Shown here: piece after piece, positions 17,489-26,306 of the stretch
Numbering within the stretch: the first letter of the stretch is position 1
Layout of the letters: the number at the start of each line of letters is the position of its first letter
From: JACKAN01 sp964502735
GTDB lineage: Bacteria > Bdellovibrionota > Bdellovibrionia > Bdellovibrionales > UBA1609
Reading direction: 5' to 3'
DNA: 64,000 nt
NCBI GenBank assembly: GCA_964502735.1
Contig: CAZCYD010000008.1
Location: 13,210-77,209 of the forward strand
Position numbers and translations under genes: made by a program
Notes under the pieces: generated by a model
Database searches by the model: none
Seen by the model: only the letters and a program-made list of their open reading frames with translations
Told to the model about the DNA's origin: nothing

Positions 17489-18034
17489 ATGAAAGCTTTT
17501 TTGGGTAAGCTATTTGGTGGAGGGGATAAGAAGGAAAGAGACGTAGTTGATGTTGTCGGTGATGTCCTTCAAACGATAGTGGATTTATCAAAACTAAATA
17601 TTGGTTTTGATGTAGTTAGAGAAGAAGATGAGCTAAAAGTGGATTTCTATGGTGAAGATGAGGCTCTCTTAACAGAAAAAGAGGGGCTTTTATTGGATTC
17701 CTTTCAGCTCTATTTAAAAAGAGTTGTTCAACATCAAATGCCTGATGATAATGTTAATTTGGTGGTTGATTGTGATGGTTTTAGAGAAAGTGTTAATCAA
17801 TCTTTGATTGAGCTGGCTGAAAAGTTAAAAGGCATTGCTGTTAATAAAGGAAAGCCTGTATATTTTAGAGCCTTACCTCCGAGAGACAGAAAAATAGTTC
17901 ATCAATATTTAGCAGAAGATGGACGAGTTAAAAGTCGTTCTGTCGGCGACGGATTGTATAAAAAAATTAAAATTTTTCCTGTAAAGAGTGAAGCAGCAGC
18001 TACTGCCAGAGAAACATCGTCACCAGCTCATTAG
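17489..18034 (+). CDS. jag: Jag/KhpB RNA-binding protein (KH and R3H domains)
   Basis: A 181-residue protein encoded directly after yidC, as in many bacteria. The middle part (about 65-110) has the alpha/beta pattern of a KH-like domain. The C-terminal region includes ALPPRDRKIVHQYLAEDGRV, the R3H motif with its conserved Arg and His. The last 15 residues are a low-complexity tail. An SD sequence AGGAG lies eight bases upstream of the ATG. Jag/KhpB binds RNA and influences envelope synthesis and division in other bacteria; the role here is inferred. Confidence 0.88.
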   Translation: MKAFLGKLFGGGDKKERDVVDVVGDVLQTIVDLSKLNIGFDVVREEDELKVDFYGEDEALLTEKEGLLLDSFQLYLKRVVQHQMPDDNVNLVVDCDGFRESVNQSLIELAEKLKGIAVNKGKPVYFRALPPRDRKIVHQYLAEDGRVKSRSVGDGLYKKIKIFPVKSEAAATARETSSPAH

Positions 18035-18163
18035 TTGAGTGAAGCCTTTTTTACAGCCGAAATCTAAATTTTAACTTTTGTTTGGCTAAAGGGACTTTGT
18101 TTCATTGGCCATTTAATGGCTAACAGAAGAAGTTCTGTTTTACAAAGGAAGAAAGTTTTGGCT

Positions 18164-19567
18164 ATGATATTTGATAAGGATAAAAACACAATTTGTGCCC
18201 TTTCCACAGCTAGTGGGAGGGCTGGTATAGCCGTTATTAGAGTGAGTGGTCCCTTGGCCTGGAGTACTGTAAAGCAGATTTGTAGCCCATTGCCCTCGCT
18301 TATTGAGTCTCATCGGGCTTATTTTACTAAAATTTTTGATAAGAACGCTGTTGTTGACGAAGTGCTCTTGACTTTTTTTTCTGAGGGTAAGTCTTTTACT
18401 GGAGAAGAAACTGTTGAGATTTCTTGCCATGGAAGCCCCTATTTAACTCAAAAAATTGTAAATATGCTCATTAGTCTGGACTGCAGACATGCTGAGCCTG
18501 GAGAGTTTACCTACCGCGCTTTTATGAACGGAAGAATAGACTTAATTCAAGCAGAAAGTGTCTTAAACCTAATTGACAGCCAATCACAAAGATCTGCAAA
18601 TTTAGCTCAAAGGCAGTTGCAAGGTGAGCTTTCTGGTGAAATTCATTTTATTATAGAAGAATTATTAACAATTGGCGCTCATTTGGAGGCGCAAATTGAT
18701 TTTTCTGAAGAAGATATTCTCCCAAGTGAAAGCGATATTTTAAAAACAAGATTGCAAAATGTAATGTCAAAAACTGAAAATCTGATATCAACCTACGGGC
18801 GGGGCCGTCTGATTAAGGATGGTGTAAATGTTGTTTTATTGGGTGAGCCTAATGTGGGTAAATCGAGCCTACTAAATAGTCTGCTTGCTGAAGACAAAGC
18901 CATCGTAACCAATATTGCAGGAACAACTCGAGATGTGGTTACTGGTGGGAAATTAATTAATGGCGTTGTAGTTAATTTTTATGATACTGCTGGATTGAGA
19001 GACACAAATGATCCTATCGAAGAAATTGGAATTTCTAAATCTAAGAAAACAATTGGGCATGCCGACATAATTTTTTTGATTGTTGAGGCGTCACTACCCA
19101 GATTTTTTGATCCCAGTTTTTTTTCAGACTTTTTAAAAAATAAAGAAGTTGTGGTCGTCTTTAATAAAATTGATTTAGTCGAGAGCGATACCATCATTGA
19201 TTTAGCTCAATCAGAGTTTTTAGATTTAATTAGAAATGAGTTGGAATCGCAAGATATATCTGGAGTTTGTATAAGTGCCCTTACAGGTCACGGGGTTGAT
19301 GAACTTACTGGCATTATAGAGAAATTTATTGGGCAAGATTTTTCTGAAAATTCAGTTTCTGTAGTGTCCTCAAGACAGTATGAGTTGTTATTGGAGTCAT
19401 TCAAAGGTATGGATGCGGCATTAAAACTACTAGAAAACAGTGAAAGTCCAGAGTTTACAGTCTTTGAGGTAAAGAATGCAGTTATCTCGTTGCATAGAAT
19501 GGTGGGTAAAGTTTACGACGACCAAATTATGGACCGTGTGTTTAGTGAGTTTTGTTTAGGAAAATGA
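18164..19567 (+). CDS. mnmE: tRNA modification GTPase MnmE
   Basis: With MnmG this enzyme builds the cmnm5 group on wobble uridine 34 of several tRNAs. The 467-residue protein has the N-terminal tetrahydrofolate-binding domain, a helical domain interrupted by the G domain (G1 GEPNVGKSS, G3 DTAGLRD, G4 NKID) and the C-terminal FCLGK with the family Cys. The ATG at 18164 is chosen by alignment to family length; a longer frame opens at 18116. The last bases ATGA overlap the mnmG start, so the two partners are translationally coupled. Confidence 0.95.
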   Translation: MIFDKDKNTICALSTASGRAGIAVIRVSGPLAWSTVKQICSPLPSLIESHRAYFTKIFDKNAVVDEVLLTFFSEGKSFTGEETVEISCHGSPYLTQKIVNMLISLDCRHAEPGEFTYRAFMNGRIDLIQAESVLNLIDSQSQRSANLAQRQLQGELSGEIHFIIEELLTIGAHLEAQIDFSEEDILPSESDILKTRLQNVMSKTENLISTYGRGRLIKDGVNVVLLGEPNVGKSSLLNSLLAEDKAIVTNIAGTTRDVVTGGKLINGVVVNFYDTAGLRDTNDPIEEIGISKSKKTIGHADIIFLIVEASLPRFFDPSFFSDFLKNKEVVVVFNKIDLVESDTIIDLAQSEFLDLIRNELESQDISGVCISALTGHGVDELTGIIEKFIGQDFSENSVSVVSSRQYELLLESFKGMDAALKLLENSESPEFTVFEVKNAVISLHRMVGKVYDDQIMDRVFSEFCLGK

Positions 19568-21432
19568 AAAGAAGTAATTATGATTTAATCGTTGTTGGTG
19601 GTGGACATGCAGGAATTGAAGCCTGTACTGTTGGGGCTCGCTTAGGGCTAAAAGTCTTATTGATCACAAATGATCTTAGCAAAATTGGCTATATGTCTTG
19701 TAATCCTTCTATTGGAGGGCTTGGTAAGGGGCACATGGTTAAGGAGTTGGACGCCCTAGGTGGTATAATGGGATTTGCCGCAGATTATTCCTGCGTTCAA
19801 TTTAAGCGTCTTAACTCTCGAAAAGGACCGGCAGTTCGAGGTTCTCGATCTCAGTGCGACAAACAAATATATTCTTCATTCATGTCTGAACATATTTCGT
19901 CGTTTGAAAATCTAGACTGTATTGAGTCGGAGGTAAAAAGTTTAATTTTTAACCATGATGTTTGCTCTGGCGTTATTTTAGAAGACTCATCTGAAATTTA
20001 TGGTTATTCCGTGATTATTTGCACAGGAACCTTTATGAGGGGGGTCATGCACATCGGGGAAAAGCGCATAGAAGGGGGCAGAGTTGGAGACAAGGCGACC
20101 ATTGGTATTTCTGATCAACTTAAATCCTTTGGTTTTTCTGTTAATCGCTTAAAGACCGGTACCCCTCCCCGACTTAAAAGCAAATCTATTGATTGGTCAA
20201 AAACAACAGAACAAGTGGGTGATGATGTTTTTGTACCTTTTAGCTGCAGGAGTTCGCGCAATTTGCGACTTCCTCAATTGAGTTGTTTTTTAACGTATAC
20301 AACAGAAAAAACTCATCAAATTATTAGGGATAATTTGCATAGATCTCCCATGTTTACTGGCGCTATAGAGGGAATTGGTCCTCGTTACTGTCCGAGTATT
20401 GAGGATAAAATTACAAGATTTTCAGATAAAGATAGGCATCAGACTTTTCTAGAACCAGAGGGGTTAAATACCGACTATATTTATTTGCAAGGCATTTCAA
20501 CTTCCCTTCCAGAGGAGGTTCAGCTTGAATTCTTAAGGACTATTCCTGGATTGGAGAGCGTGGAATTTTATCGTCCAGGATATGCGGTTGAATATGATTT
20601 TTTTGAACCCACACAGATTTCTCATACTTTAGAGACCCGCTTAGTAAAAAATCTTTTTTTTGCTGGCCAGATAAACGGAACCAGCGGGTATGAAGAGGCT
20701 GCAGTGCAAGGTTTTGTGGCGGGATTAAATGCAGCCAATAAGTTTTTAAATAGGCCGGAGTTTATTTTGAGACGCGACCAGGCTTATATTGGGGTTCTTA
20801 TTGACGATCTTGTAACTAAAGGAACAAAAGAACCCTACCGCATGATGACTTCTCGTGCCGAACATAGGTTGCACCTGCGTGAGGACAACTGTTTTGAAAG
20901 GTTGGCTGAAATTGGTTATCAGGCAGGTAGCCTTGATGAGTCTACTTATGGGACAATAGCTAAAATTTTAACTCAACGAAGCGCTCTTCATGACTATCTT
21001 GAAAAGACGCAAATTGTTCCGAATCAAGACAATCAGAATAAACTAGTAAAATTAGGCACTCAAACCTTATTAAAACCACAGACTTTGAAGGAGCTTTTAA
21101 GGCGTTCGGAGTTGAGCTGCCGTCAACTTTCTGTTTTTGGTGTAGATGCTAATTTAGAGGATGTCGTCTCAGAGCCAGTTGAGATTCAGGTTAAATATGA
21201 AGGGTATATTACTCGTGAGTTGGAGATGATTAAAAGCACATTAAAACTTGAGAATATGACTATTCCTGCCGATATAGTCTACAGTGATATTGCGGGCTTA
21301 TCTAATGAAGAGATAGAAAAGCTCTCAGTCGTGAATCCAAGATCTGTTGGACAGGCACAGAGAATAAGTGGAGTAAATCCCTCGGCGATTAAGTCTATAG
21401 TTATTCACTTGAGGTCTCGGCAGATAGTATAG
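19564..21432 (+). CDS. mnmG: tRNA uridine 5-carboxymethylaminomethyl modification enzyme MnmG
   Basis: A 622-residue FAD protein, partner of MnmE. The FAD-binding Rossmann motif VVGGGHAGIEA is at the N-terminus. Family blocks MSCNPSIGGLGKGHMVKELDALGG and AGQINGTSGYEEAAVQG follow, with a helical C-terminal domain that contacts MnmE. The ATG at 19564 overlaps the mnmE stop (ATGA) and has AGGA upstream. A slightly longer frame starts at 19552. Confidence 0.96.
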   Translation: MKRSNYDLIVVGGGHAGIEACTVGARLGLKVLLITNDLSKIGYMSCNPSIGGLGKGHMVKELDALGGIMGFAADYSCVQFKRLNSRKGPAVRGSRSQCDKQIYSSFMSEHISSFENLDCIESEVKSLIFNHDVCSGVILEDSSEIYGYSVIICTGTFMRGVMHIGEKRIEGGRVGDKATIGISDQLKSFGFSVNRLKTGTPPRLKSKSIDWSKTTEQVGDDVFVPFSCRSSRNLRLPQLSCFLTYTTEKTHQIIRDNLHRSPMFTGAIEGIGPRYCPSIEDKITRFSDKDRHQTFLEPEGLNTDYIYLQGISTSLPEEVQLEFLRTIPGLESVEFYRPGYAVEYDFFEPTQISHTLETRLVKNLFFAGQINGTSGYEEAAVQGFVAGLNAANKFLNRPEFILRRDQAYIGVLIDDLVTKGTKEPYRMMTSRAEHRLHLREDNCFERLAEIGYQAGSLDESTYGTIAKILTQRSALHDYLEKTQIVPNQDNQNKLVKLGTQTLLKPQTLKELLRRSELSCRQLSVFGVDANLEDVVSEPVEIQVKYEGYITRELEMIKSTLKLENMTIPADIVYSDIAGLSNEEIEKLSVVNPRSVGQAQRISGVNPSAIKSIVIHLRSRQIV

Positions 21433-21466
21433 AGAACGTAGATGCTTTAAATAAGGAATAAATGAA

Positions 21467-22162
21467 GTGCCAAATTATGATGACAGCCATAGACCCCCTG
21501 ATGTGAAGGTATCAATTAAGCCTGCAGAATTGATGTGGCGTATTCCACAATTCTTCCCAGATATGGATTCATCTGTACATAAAAAATTGTTTTTATATTT
21601 ACAGGAGCTTATTCGGTTTAATGGAAGGATTAATCTTATTTCTACTCGATCTGAACCCTCTGCAGATATAGTCCATATTGCAGATGCGATATTAGCTTCT
21701 AAAATGATATTGAAGAGTTCTGATCAACGTGAAATTTACGATATAGGTACAGGTAATGGATTGCCTGGTGTAGTTATGTCGATTCTTGCACCCGACAGGC
21801 AGATTGTATTTTTAGACAAGGATGCGAGAAAAATTGAGTTTGTAAAGCATATATGCTCGCGCTTGGAAATTAAAAATGCATTTTTTTTACATCAAAGAGT
21901 TGAGGAGCTAGATATAGACTCAATTCATTGTGCTGTGTCGCGTGGTTTTGCCTCCATCTCAAAGTCGCTTCTTCTTTTGCGAAAAGCCATGGCAAATGAT
22001 GCAGAGTACTACCACATGAAGTCTGACTCTTGGACTCGTGAAATTGCTGACATACCCACTCAGATTTGCTCGTATTGGAAGCCTAGCTTGGTCGGGACTT
22101 ATACATTGCCAGGAGAAAGCGGTGCAAACCTCTCCATTGTATTAACTAAAAAGAAGAAATAA
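21467..22162 (+). CDS. rsmG: 16S rRNA (guanine-N7) methyltransferase RsmG
   Basis: A 231-residue SAM-dependent methyltransferase predicted to modify G527 of 16S rRNA. The SAM-binding motif IYDIGTGNGLPGVVMSIL and the AVSRGFASI segment are typical. It starts with GTG at 21467, supported by AAGGA nine bases upstream. The N-terminus is about 20 residues longer than many homologues. It closes the mnmE-mnmG-rsmG run; beyond it lies a 0.7 kb gene-free region. Confidence 0.92.
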   Translation: MPNYDDSHRPPDVKVSIKPAELMWRIPQFFPDMDSSVHKKLFLYLQELIRFNGRINLISTRSEPSADIVHIADAILASKMILKSSDQREIYDIGTGNGLPGVVMSILAPDRQIVFLDKDARKIEFVKHICSRLEIKNAFFLHQRVEELDIDSIHCAVSRGFASISKSLLLLRKAMANDAEYYHMKSDSWTREIADIPTQICSYWKPSLVGTYTLPGESGANLSIVLTKKKK

Positions 22163-22353
22163 TACAGTTAACTAACTTTAATTACAGAATAATTTATAAA
22201 CAAAGTGTGAGGTGAGTAGACTTCTTTTGTTTTAGGTGCAATCTATATAGGTTTTTAATATAAAACTTGGGTTCATTTTTTGTACGTGAGTAGTTGAATA
22301 GTCTATAAATTAAACTGACTACTCTGACCATTCAAACGACCACTCCCCTTGGT

Positions 22354-22406
22354 GCGAGACTTGCGTGGTCAGATTGAACCAGCGTGACCACTTTGACTAG
22401 TCTCGC
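22354..22406. repeat. Nested inverted repeat downstream of rsmG
   Basis: Outer arms GCGAGACT (22354-22361) and AGTCTCGC (22399-22406) enclose inner arms GTGGTCA (22365-22371) and TGACCAC (22385-22391), leaving a 13-base loop. Both arm pairs are perfect. No T-tract follows, so a simple terminator is unlikely. GACCA/TGGTC words recur in the flanking 60 bases. Confidence 0.5.
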
Positions 22407-22558
22407 GCTAGTCATTCTGTCCATTTAGGTTTTTAGTGCTATTCTTCAAGAGTAGGCGCTGAAGACGTTGATAATGCATAGAGTCACGCCTATTTCTCTA
22501 CCCTCCCCTTCCTATGATTTCCTTATTTTTGGTACCTTTGTTCTCGTATCTTGGTGAG

Positions 22559-22574
22559 TGTTCCACGTGGAACA
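22559..22574. promoter_or_regulatory. parS: parS centromere site 1
   Basis: TGTTCCACGTGGAACA is a perfect 16-bp palindrome of the parS class bound by chromosomal ParB. The symmetry extends to 20 bp (22557-22576). It lies 0.9 kb upstream of parA. Confidence 0.85.
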
Positions 22575-22876
22575 CTTTTGCTGTCCCCTACCCTAGATAG
22601 ACTCAATTGTTCTTAAGTCTGTATGTCTCTGTTGAGACAGTGTGAGTATTCATTCCCCCCTGCGCTGTCTTTTTGTTATTGTTGCTATGCCATTGTTGAG
22701 CGCCTTATTTTTTTCAGTACAGGCTTTTGGTGAAATATAGATATGGATTGCGCTTGCCTCGCCCTGATTTTTCCAAATACAAACACCAATATCCTCGCTA
22801 TTAGAGTGGTGATTTTTAAGCTGTAGCGTATTTTTATAGAAATGTACATTTGTCTGATTAGATGGATCAGGTTAGA

Positions 22877-22892
22877 TGTTCCACGTGGAACT
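22877..22892. promoter_or_regulatory. parS: parS centromere site 2
   Basis: TGTTCCACGTGGAACT differs from the perfect palindrome only at the last base. It ends three bases before the 3' end of the lipoprotein gene upstream of parA. Confidence 0.8.
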
Positions 22893-22894
22893 TT

Positions 22895-23389
22895 TTATTT
22901 TTCAGATTTAAAATTTGGATTTCTATTGTGAAGTTTGGGTACTCTCTCGTTCCAATTCATGGAGGCTATGCGAAGTCTCTGATGTGTTTGATACCTTTTA
23001 TATTCATTTTTATCTGGCCAAGGTAAATTATTTTCCAAAGCCATTCGATAATTGCGTCTGGACTCCACTCGCCTTCGTTCTTGTCGAATTTCAAGATATT
23101 TATGATGCTGTTGGAGCTTGAGTATTAACTGTTTAGATTTCTGAGTTTCTCTGATGTTTACCTTCCGTTCAATACTCCGCGGTTTTATAGATTTTAACTC
23201 TTTACTTAATGTAGCAAGGTTAGAGTTTTCATCTTTTAGAGCCTTTTCTACGCTTTTCCGTTCTGAAACTATTGAATTATAAATAGGGTCGATAAGTTCA
23301 GGGTTCTCAAGCTCCTTCTTGCAACCAGTGAGTAGCACAAACAAACAAATAATTAATGGAGTAAAGGAAATAGATGATGAGTGTTCCAC
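22895..23389 (-). CDS. Putative lipoprotein with charged coiled region
   Basis: A minus-strand frame that runs from a lipobox region to 22895. The segment LIICLFVLLTGCKKE gives a convincing signal peptide and lipidation Cys. After that the protein is very basic and Arg/Lys/Gln/Asn-rich with coiled-coil character (for example KSVEKALKDENSNLATLSKEL). The start is uncertain: GTG at 23389, inside the parS-like site, gives a 164-residue product; a TTG lies at 23398 and the open frame extends to 23485. I do not recognise the family. It is divergent from parA. Confidence 0.6.
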   Translation of the reverse strand: MEHSSSISFTPLIICLFVLLTGCKKELENPELIDPIYNSIVSERKSVEKALKDENSNLATLSKELKSIKPRSIERKVNIRETQKSKQLILKLQQHHKYLEIRQERRRVESRRNYRMALENNLPWPDKNEYKRYQTHQRLRIASMNWNERVPKLHNRNPNFKSEK

Positions 23390-23397
23390 GTAGAACA
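23382..23397. promoter_or_regulatory. parS: parS-like site 3
   Basis: TGTTCCACGTAGAACA matches the perfect site at 15 of 16 positions. It sits about 100 bases upstream of parA and overlaps the probable start of the divergent lipoprotein gene, so ParB bound here could affect transcription of either gene. Confidence 0.7.
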
Positions 23398-23499
23398 ATC
23401 GGAAAATAATTAAAATAATTAAAATAAAACATATAGTTAGTTGCCTCAAAATGAAACGTGTGGCAAAAGATAGTAAGAATTGCAAAAGGAGGGGGCATT

Positions 23500-24348
23500 A
23501 TGGCAAGAATCATCTGTGTTGCAAATCAAAAGGGTGGGGTTGGAAAAACCACGACAACGGTGAATTTGGCGGCAGCCTTATCAGAGATGAATAGGGAAGT
23601 ACTTATAGTAGACATGGACCCGCAGGGCAACGCGTCATCTGGTTTGGGCATAAAGAGATACGAGAGTCAGGATAATAATGTCTACCATGTTATTATAGGC
23701 GAAAAGAAAATACGGGAAGCCATTCAGGAAACACAGAATAAACACCTCAAAATCGTGCCGGCCACTCCCGACCTTGTTGGTGCCGAAATTGAACTCGTGG
23801 ACATGCCGCAGAGGGAGTATAGACTCAAGGCTGCGCTGCAAGAAGTCAATGATGAATTTGACTATATATTCATAGATTGTCCTCCGTCTCTAGGATTAAT
23901 TACTGTAAATGCTCTTTGTGCAGCGGACAGCTTTCTGGTTCCCCTACAGTGTGAATACTATGCTTTAGAGGGATTGAGCCAGCTTTTGAATTCGGCAGGA
24001 TTAATTAAAAAGAATCTAAACCCATCACTTAAAATAGAAGGCATTGTTCTGACCATGTTTGATCAAAGGAACAACCTTAGTCACCAAGTTGTTACTGAAA
24101 TAAGAGAACACTTTGGGGGGAAGGTCTTTCAGTCCATCATTCCAAGAAATGTAAGGCTGAGTGAAGCACCAAGCCACGGCAAGTCGATCTTTAGCTACGA
24201 TGAAAAATCAATAGGAGCTAAAAAATATTATGAGCTTGCTGAAGAGTTAGATAAAAACACCTATCAAAACGAATACTTAGGAGATGAAGAAGCTGAAACT
24301 GTTAAGGATAAAGAGGGTGGATTGGAAGAAGGAGGGGTGCATGTCTAA
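23500..24348 (+). CDS. parA: Chromosome partitioning ATPase ParA (Soj)
   Basis: A 282-residue ParA/MinD-type ATPase that moves ParB-parS complexes after origin replication. The deviant Walker A motif KGGVGKTTTTVNLA is near the N-terminus, followed by DMDPQGNASSGLG and DCPPSLG. The ATG at 23500 has an excellent SD (AAAGGAGG) and excludes a 14-residue upstream extension. parB begins eight bases before its end. The C-terminal tail is acidic. Confidence 0.96.
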   Translation: MARIICVANQKGGVGKTTTTVNLAAALSEMNREVLIVDMDPQGNASSGLGIKRYESQDNNVYHVIIGEKKIREAIQETQNKHLKIVPATPDLVGAEIELVDMPQREYRLKAALQEVNDEFDYIFIDCPPSLGLITVNALCAADSFLVPLQCEYYALEGLSQLLNSAGLIKKNLNPSLKIEGIVLTMFDQRNNLSHQVVTEIREHFGGKVFQSIIPRNVRLSEAPSHGKSIFSYDEKSIGAKKYYELAEELDKNTYQNEYLGDEEAETVKDKEGGLEEGGVHV

Positions 24349-25420
24349 GGAACTTATAAAAAAACCACAAAAAAAAATGGGCCTGGGTAGGGGATTAAAT
24401 AGTCTTCTTGGGTCACCTGATATCGAGAGACCAAATTTCGAAGAAAAAAATAAAGAAGCCTTGAGATCAGAATTGTTGGCAAAACAAATTCTTCCACCTA
24501 TTGAAAAGGCAAAGCCTAGTGAGGCCTCAAGTGAGCACATCACTGAAACAGATCAAAAAAAACCAGCAGATAAAAGCTCAGAGATATCGGAGGAAATCAA
24601 GCCCGCACCCACCACCCCCGATGAGCTGAGAATATGGAATTTGAGAATAGACAAAATTAAGGGAAATAAGGAACAGCCTCGCAAGGTTTTTGCGGAAGAG
24701 CCACTGCAGAGCCTAAGCCAATCAATAAAAGAAAAGGGAGTTTTGCAGCCCATTACTGTCAGAAAGAAAGAAGATGGGGAGTTCGAAATTATAGCTGGAG
24801 AAAGGCGATGGAGGGCGGCTCAACTTGCGGGCTTACAAGAAGTTCCTGTAATAATTAAAAACACAGATGATGCGACCTCATTAGAGCTAGCTCTTATCGA
24901 GAATATTCAAAGGGAAAACCTCAATCCCATCGAGGAGGCAGAGGCCTACTTTTATCTTATTAAAAAATACAAACTTACGCAGCAGGAGCTTGGCGATAAA
25001 ATAGGAAAAGACAGAGCGACAGTTGCAAATGTGCTTAGAATGTTAAATCTAAGTCCCGACGTGAGGAAGATGGTCGCCAATAATGAGCTTTCCATGGGGC
25101 AAGCAAAAGCGATTATGACAATAGCAGATCCACAAAAGCAAAAATTACTGGCAATAAAAGCGCGAGATCTCCAGCTTAGCGTTAGAGCGGTTGAAAAAAT
25201 GGTGGCAAAATACAAGGAAAGCACCGGCAAGGAGAGTGCCACGTCAGAAGTTCTAAAGAATAAAGCCATTGGTGAGTTAAAAAGTGAGCTTCAAAGAATG
25301 ATTGGAACAAAAATAAATATTGATTACAATCAGGGCAAAGGCAAGATTTCCATATCTTTTTATGGAGATGAAGAACTAAATCAAATTGTGGATAAAATAA
25401 GAGACGCATGGAAACAGTAG
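24341..25420 (+). CDS. parB: Chromosome partitioning protein ParB (Spo0J)
   Basis: A 359-residue centromere-binding CTPase. It has the ParA-stimulating N-terminus with GLGRGLNSLLG, a disordered charged linker (about 40-100), the CTP-binding GERRWRAAQLAG motif, the ENIQRENLNPIEEA segment and the helix-turn-helix that reads parS. The C-terminal dimerisation region follows. The ATG at 24341 overlaps parA and is preceded by GGAGG. Cognate parS sites lie just upstream of parA. Confidence 0.96.
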   Translation: MSKELIKKPQKKMGLGRGLNSLLGSPDIERPNFEEKNKEALRSELLAKQILPPIEKAKPSEASSEHITETDQKKPADKSSEISEEIKPAPTTPDELRIWNLRIDKIKGNKEQPRKVFAEEPLQSLSQSIKEKGVLQPITVRKKEDGEFEIIAGERRWRAAQLAGLQEVPVIIKNTDDATSLELALIENIQRENLNPIEEAEAYFYLIKKYKLTQQELGDKIGKDRATVANVLRMLNLSPDVRKMVANNELSMGQAKAIMTIADPQKQKLLAIKARDLQLSVRAVEKMVAKYKESTGKESATSEVLKNKAIGELKSELQRMIGTKINIDYNQGKGKISISFYGDEELNQIVDKIRDAWKQ

Positions 25421-25797
25421 AGACAAAAGAAGTTACTGAAACAGAAGAAGACGCAATTGAGGACTACATAGAAGAGGGGCAGGTAACAGCCCTTCTAGAT
25501 AAAGGGGCTTCATTTGACGGAAGACTCACCTTTGAAGGGACTGTTCGCATAGGTGGACACTTTGAGGGGGAAATTTTCACAAACGATACTCTCATTATTA
25601 ATCCTGGCGCTAAAGTTGAGGCTCAAATTGAGGCAGATACAGTTGTGATAAGTGGAAACGTGAAGGGGAATATCTTTGCAAAGCGACGCGTTATAATGCA
25701 TCCGCCAGCTTCGTTTCAGGGAACTGTCACGGCGCCGAGCCTTAGAATAGATGAAGGAGTGGTTTTTGAAGGAGCTTCTTACATGCCAAGAAATTAA
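25408..25797 (+). CDS. Bactofilin
   Basis: A 129-residue cytoskeletal protein. After an acidic N-terminus of about 30 residues comes the bactofilin beta-helix with regularly spaced Gly and hydrophobic residues (SFDGRLTFEGTVRIGG, GEIFTNDTLIINPGAKVEAQI, GNVKGNIFAKRRVIMHP). Such proteins polymerise without nucleotide and position partners in the cell. Its start lies inside the end of parB (13-base overlap), so it is co-translated with the segregation genes; in myxobacteria, bactofilins scaffold ParA-type partition proteins. Confidence 0.93.
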   Translation: METVETKEVTETEEDAIEDYIEEGQVTALLDKGASFDGRLTFEGTVRIGGHFEGEIFTNDTLIINPGAKVEAQIEADTVVISGNVKGNIFAKRRVIMHPPASFQGTVTAPSLRIDEGVVFEGASYMPRN

Positions 25798-25859
25798 TAG
25801 TTGACCCATGCCCTTTTAATAGATATCTCCAATCCAAAAATTCTAAGGAAATCCGACAA

Positions 25860-26306
25860 ATGGATATACTCGAGTCAATAGGTTTAAACGGAACCATATT
25901 ACTACAATTCGCAATATTTTTTGTTACCTATATTTTTGTTAATGGGCTTGTGTTTAAGCCCTACAACAAGGCTTACGAAGAAAGAACGCGAAGAACAGAG
26001 GGGAACAAAGGCCTAGCTAACGAAATACTTAGCCAAACGCAGCTTTTACAGCAGGAGTATGAGCAGAAGGCTAAAATTTTAAACCAAGAGTTTAAAGTCG
26101 TCTATGATACGACAAGGACGGAAGCTAATAGAGAATATGATAGATTGGTAAACTCTGCCAAGGAGCAAGCCAACAAGATATTTCAAGAAAATAGAAGAAA
26201 AATCGAAGAGCAGTACGCACTTGCGAATGCCGAGTTAAGTAAAGAGGCTCCTATGGTTAGCGCCACTATTGCAACAAAACTATTAGGCAAGGAAATTGGA
26301 ATATGA
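25860..26306 (+). CDS. atpF: ATP synthase Fo subunit b' (first b-type subunit)
   Basis: A 148-residue stator-stalk subunit: one N-terminal membrane helix (about 13-30) followed by a long charged coiled coil. The sequence after the helix (VFKPYNKAYEERTRRTEGNK) fits the b/b' family, where the helix is followed by a conserved basic-acidic region. It is followed by a second b-type gene overlapping by four bases, so the peripheral stalk is probably a b-b' heterodimer. Which should be named b and which b' is arbitrary. Confidence 0.88.
   Translation: MDILESIGLNGTILLQFAIFFVTYIFVNGLVFKPYNKAYEERTRRTEGNKGLANEILSQTQLLQQEYEQKAKILNQEFKVVYDTTRTEANREYDRLVNSAKEQANKIFQENRRKIEEQYALANAELSKEAPMVSATIATKLLGKEIGI

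Larger units (their letters stand above)
22163..22894. other. Gene-free region with parS sites
   Basis: About 730 bases without a credible gene on either strand. It holds two parS-like sites (22559-22574 and 22877-22892) and a nested inverted repeat at 22354-22406. It also has several pyrimidine-rich stretches. No tRNA, rRNA or recognisable small RNA was found. Its position between rsmG and parA, about 9 kb from oriC, suits a ParB-loading centromere region. Confidence 0.6.

Noticed and set aside
25801..25830. Promoter before the b-subunit genes
   Set aside because: TTGACC is present at 25801 but no acceptable -10 lies at 16-18 bases.
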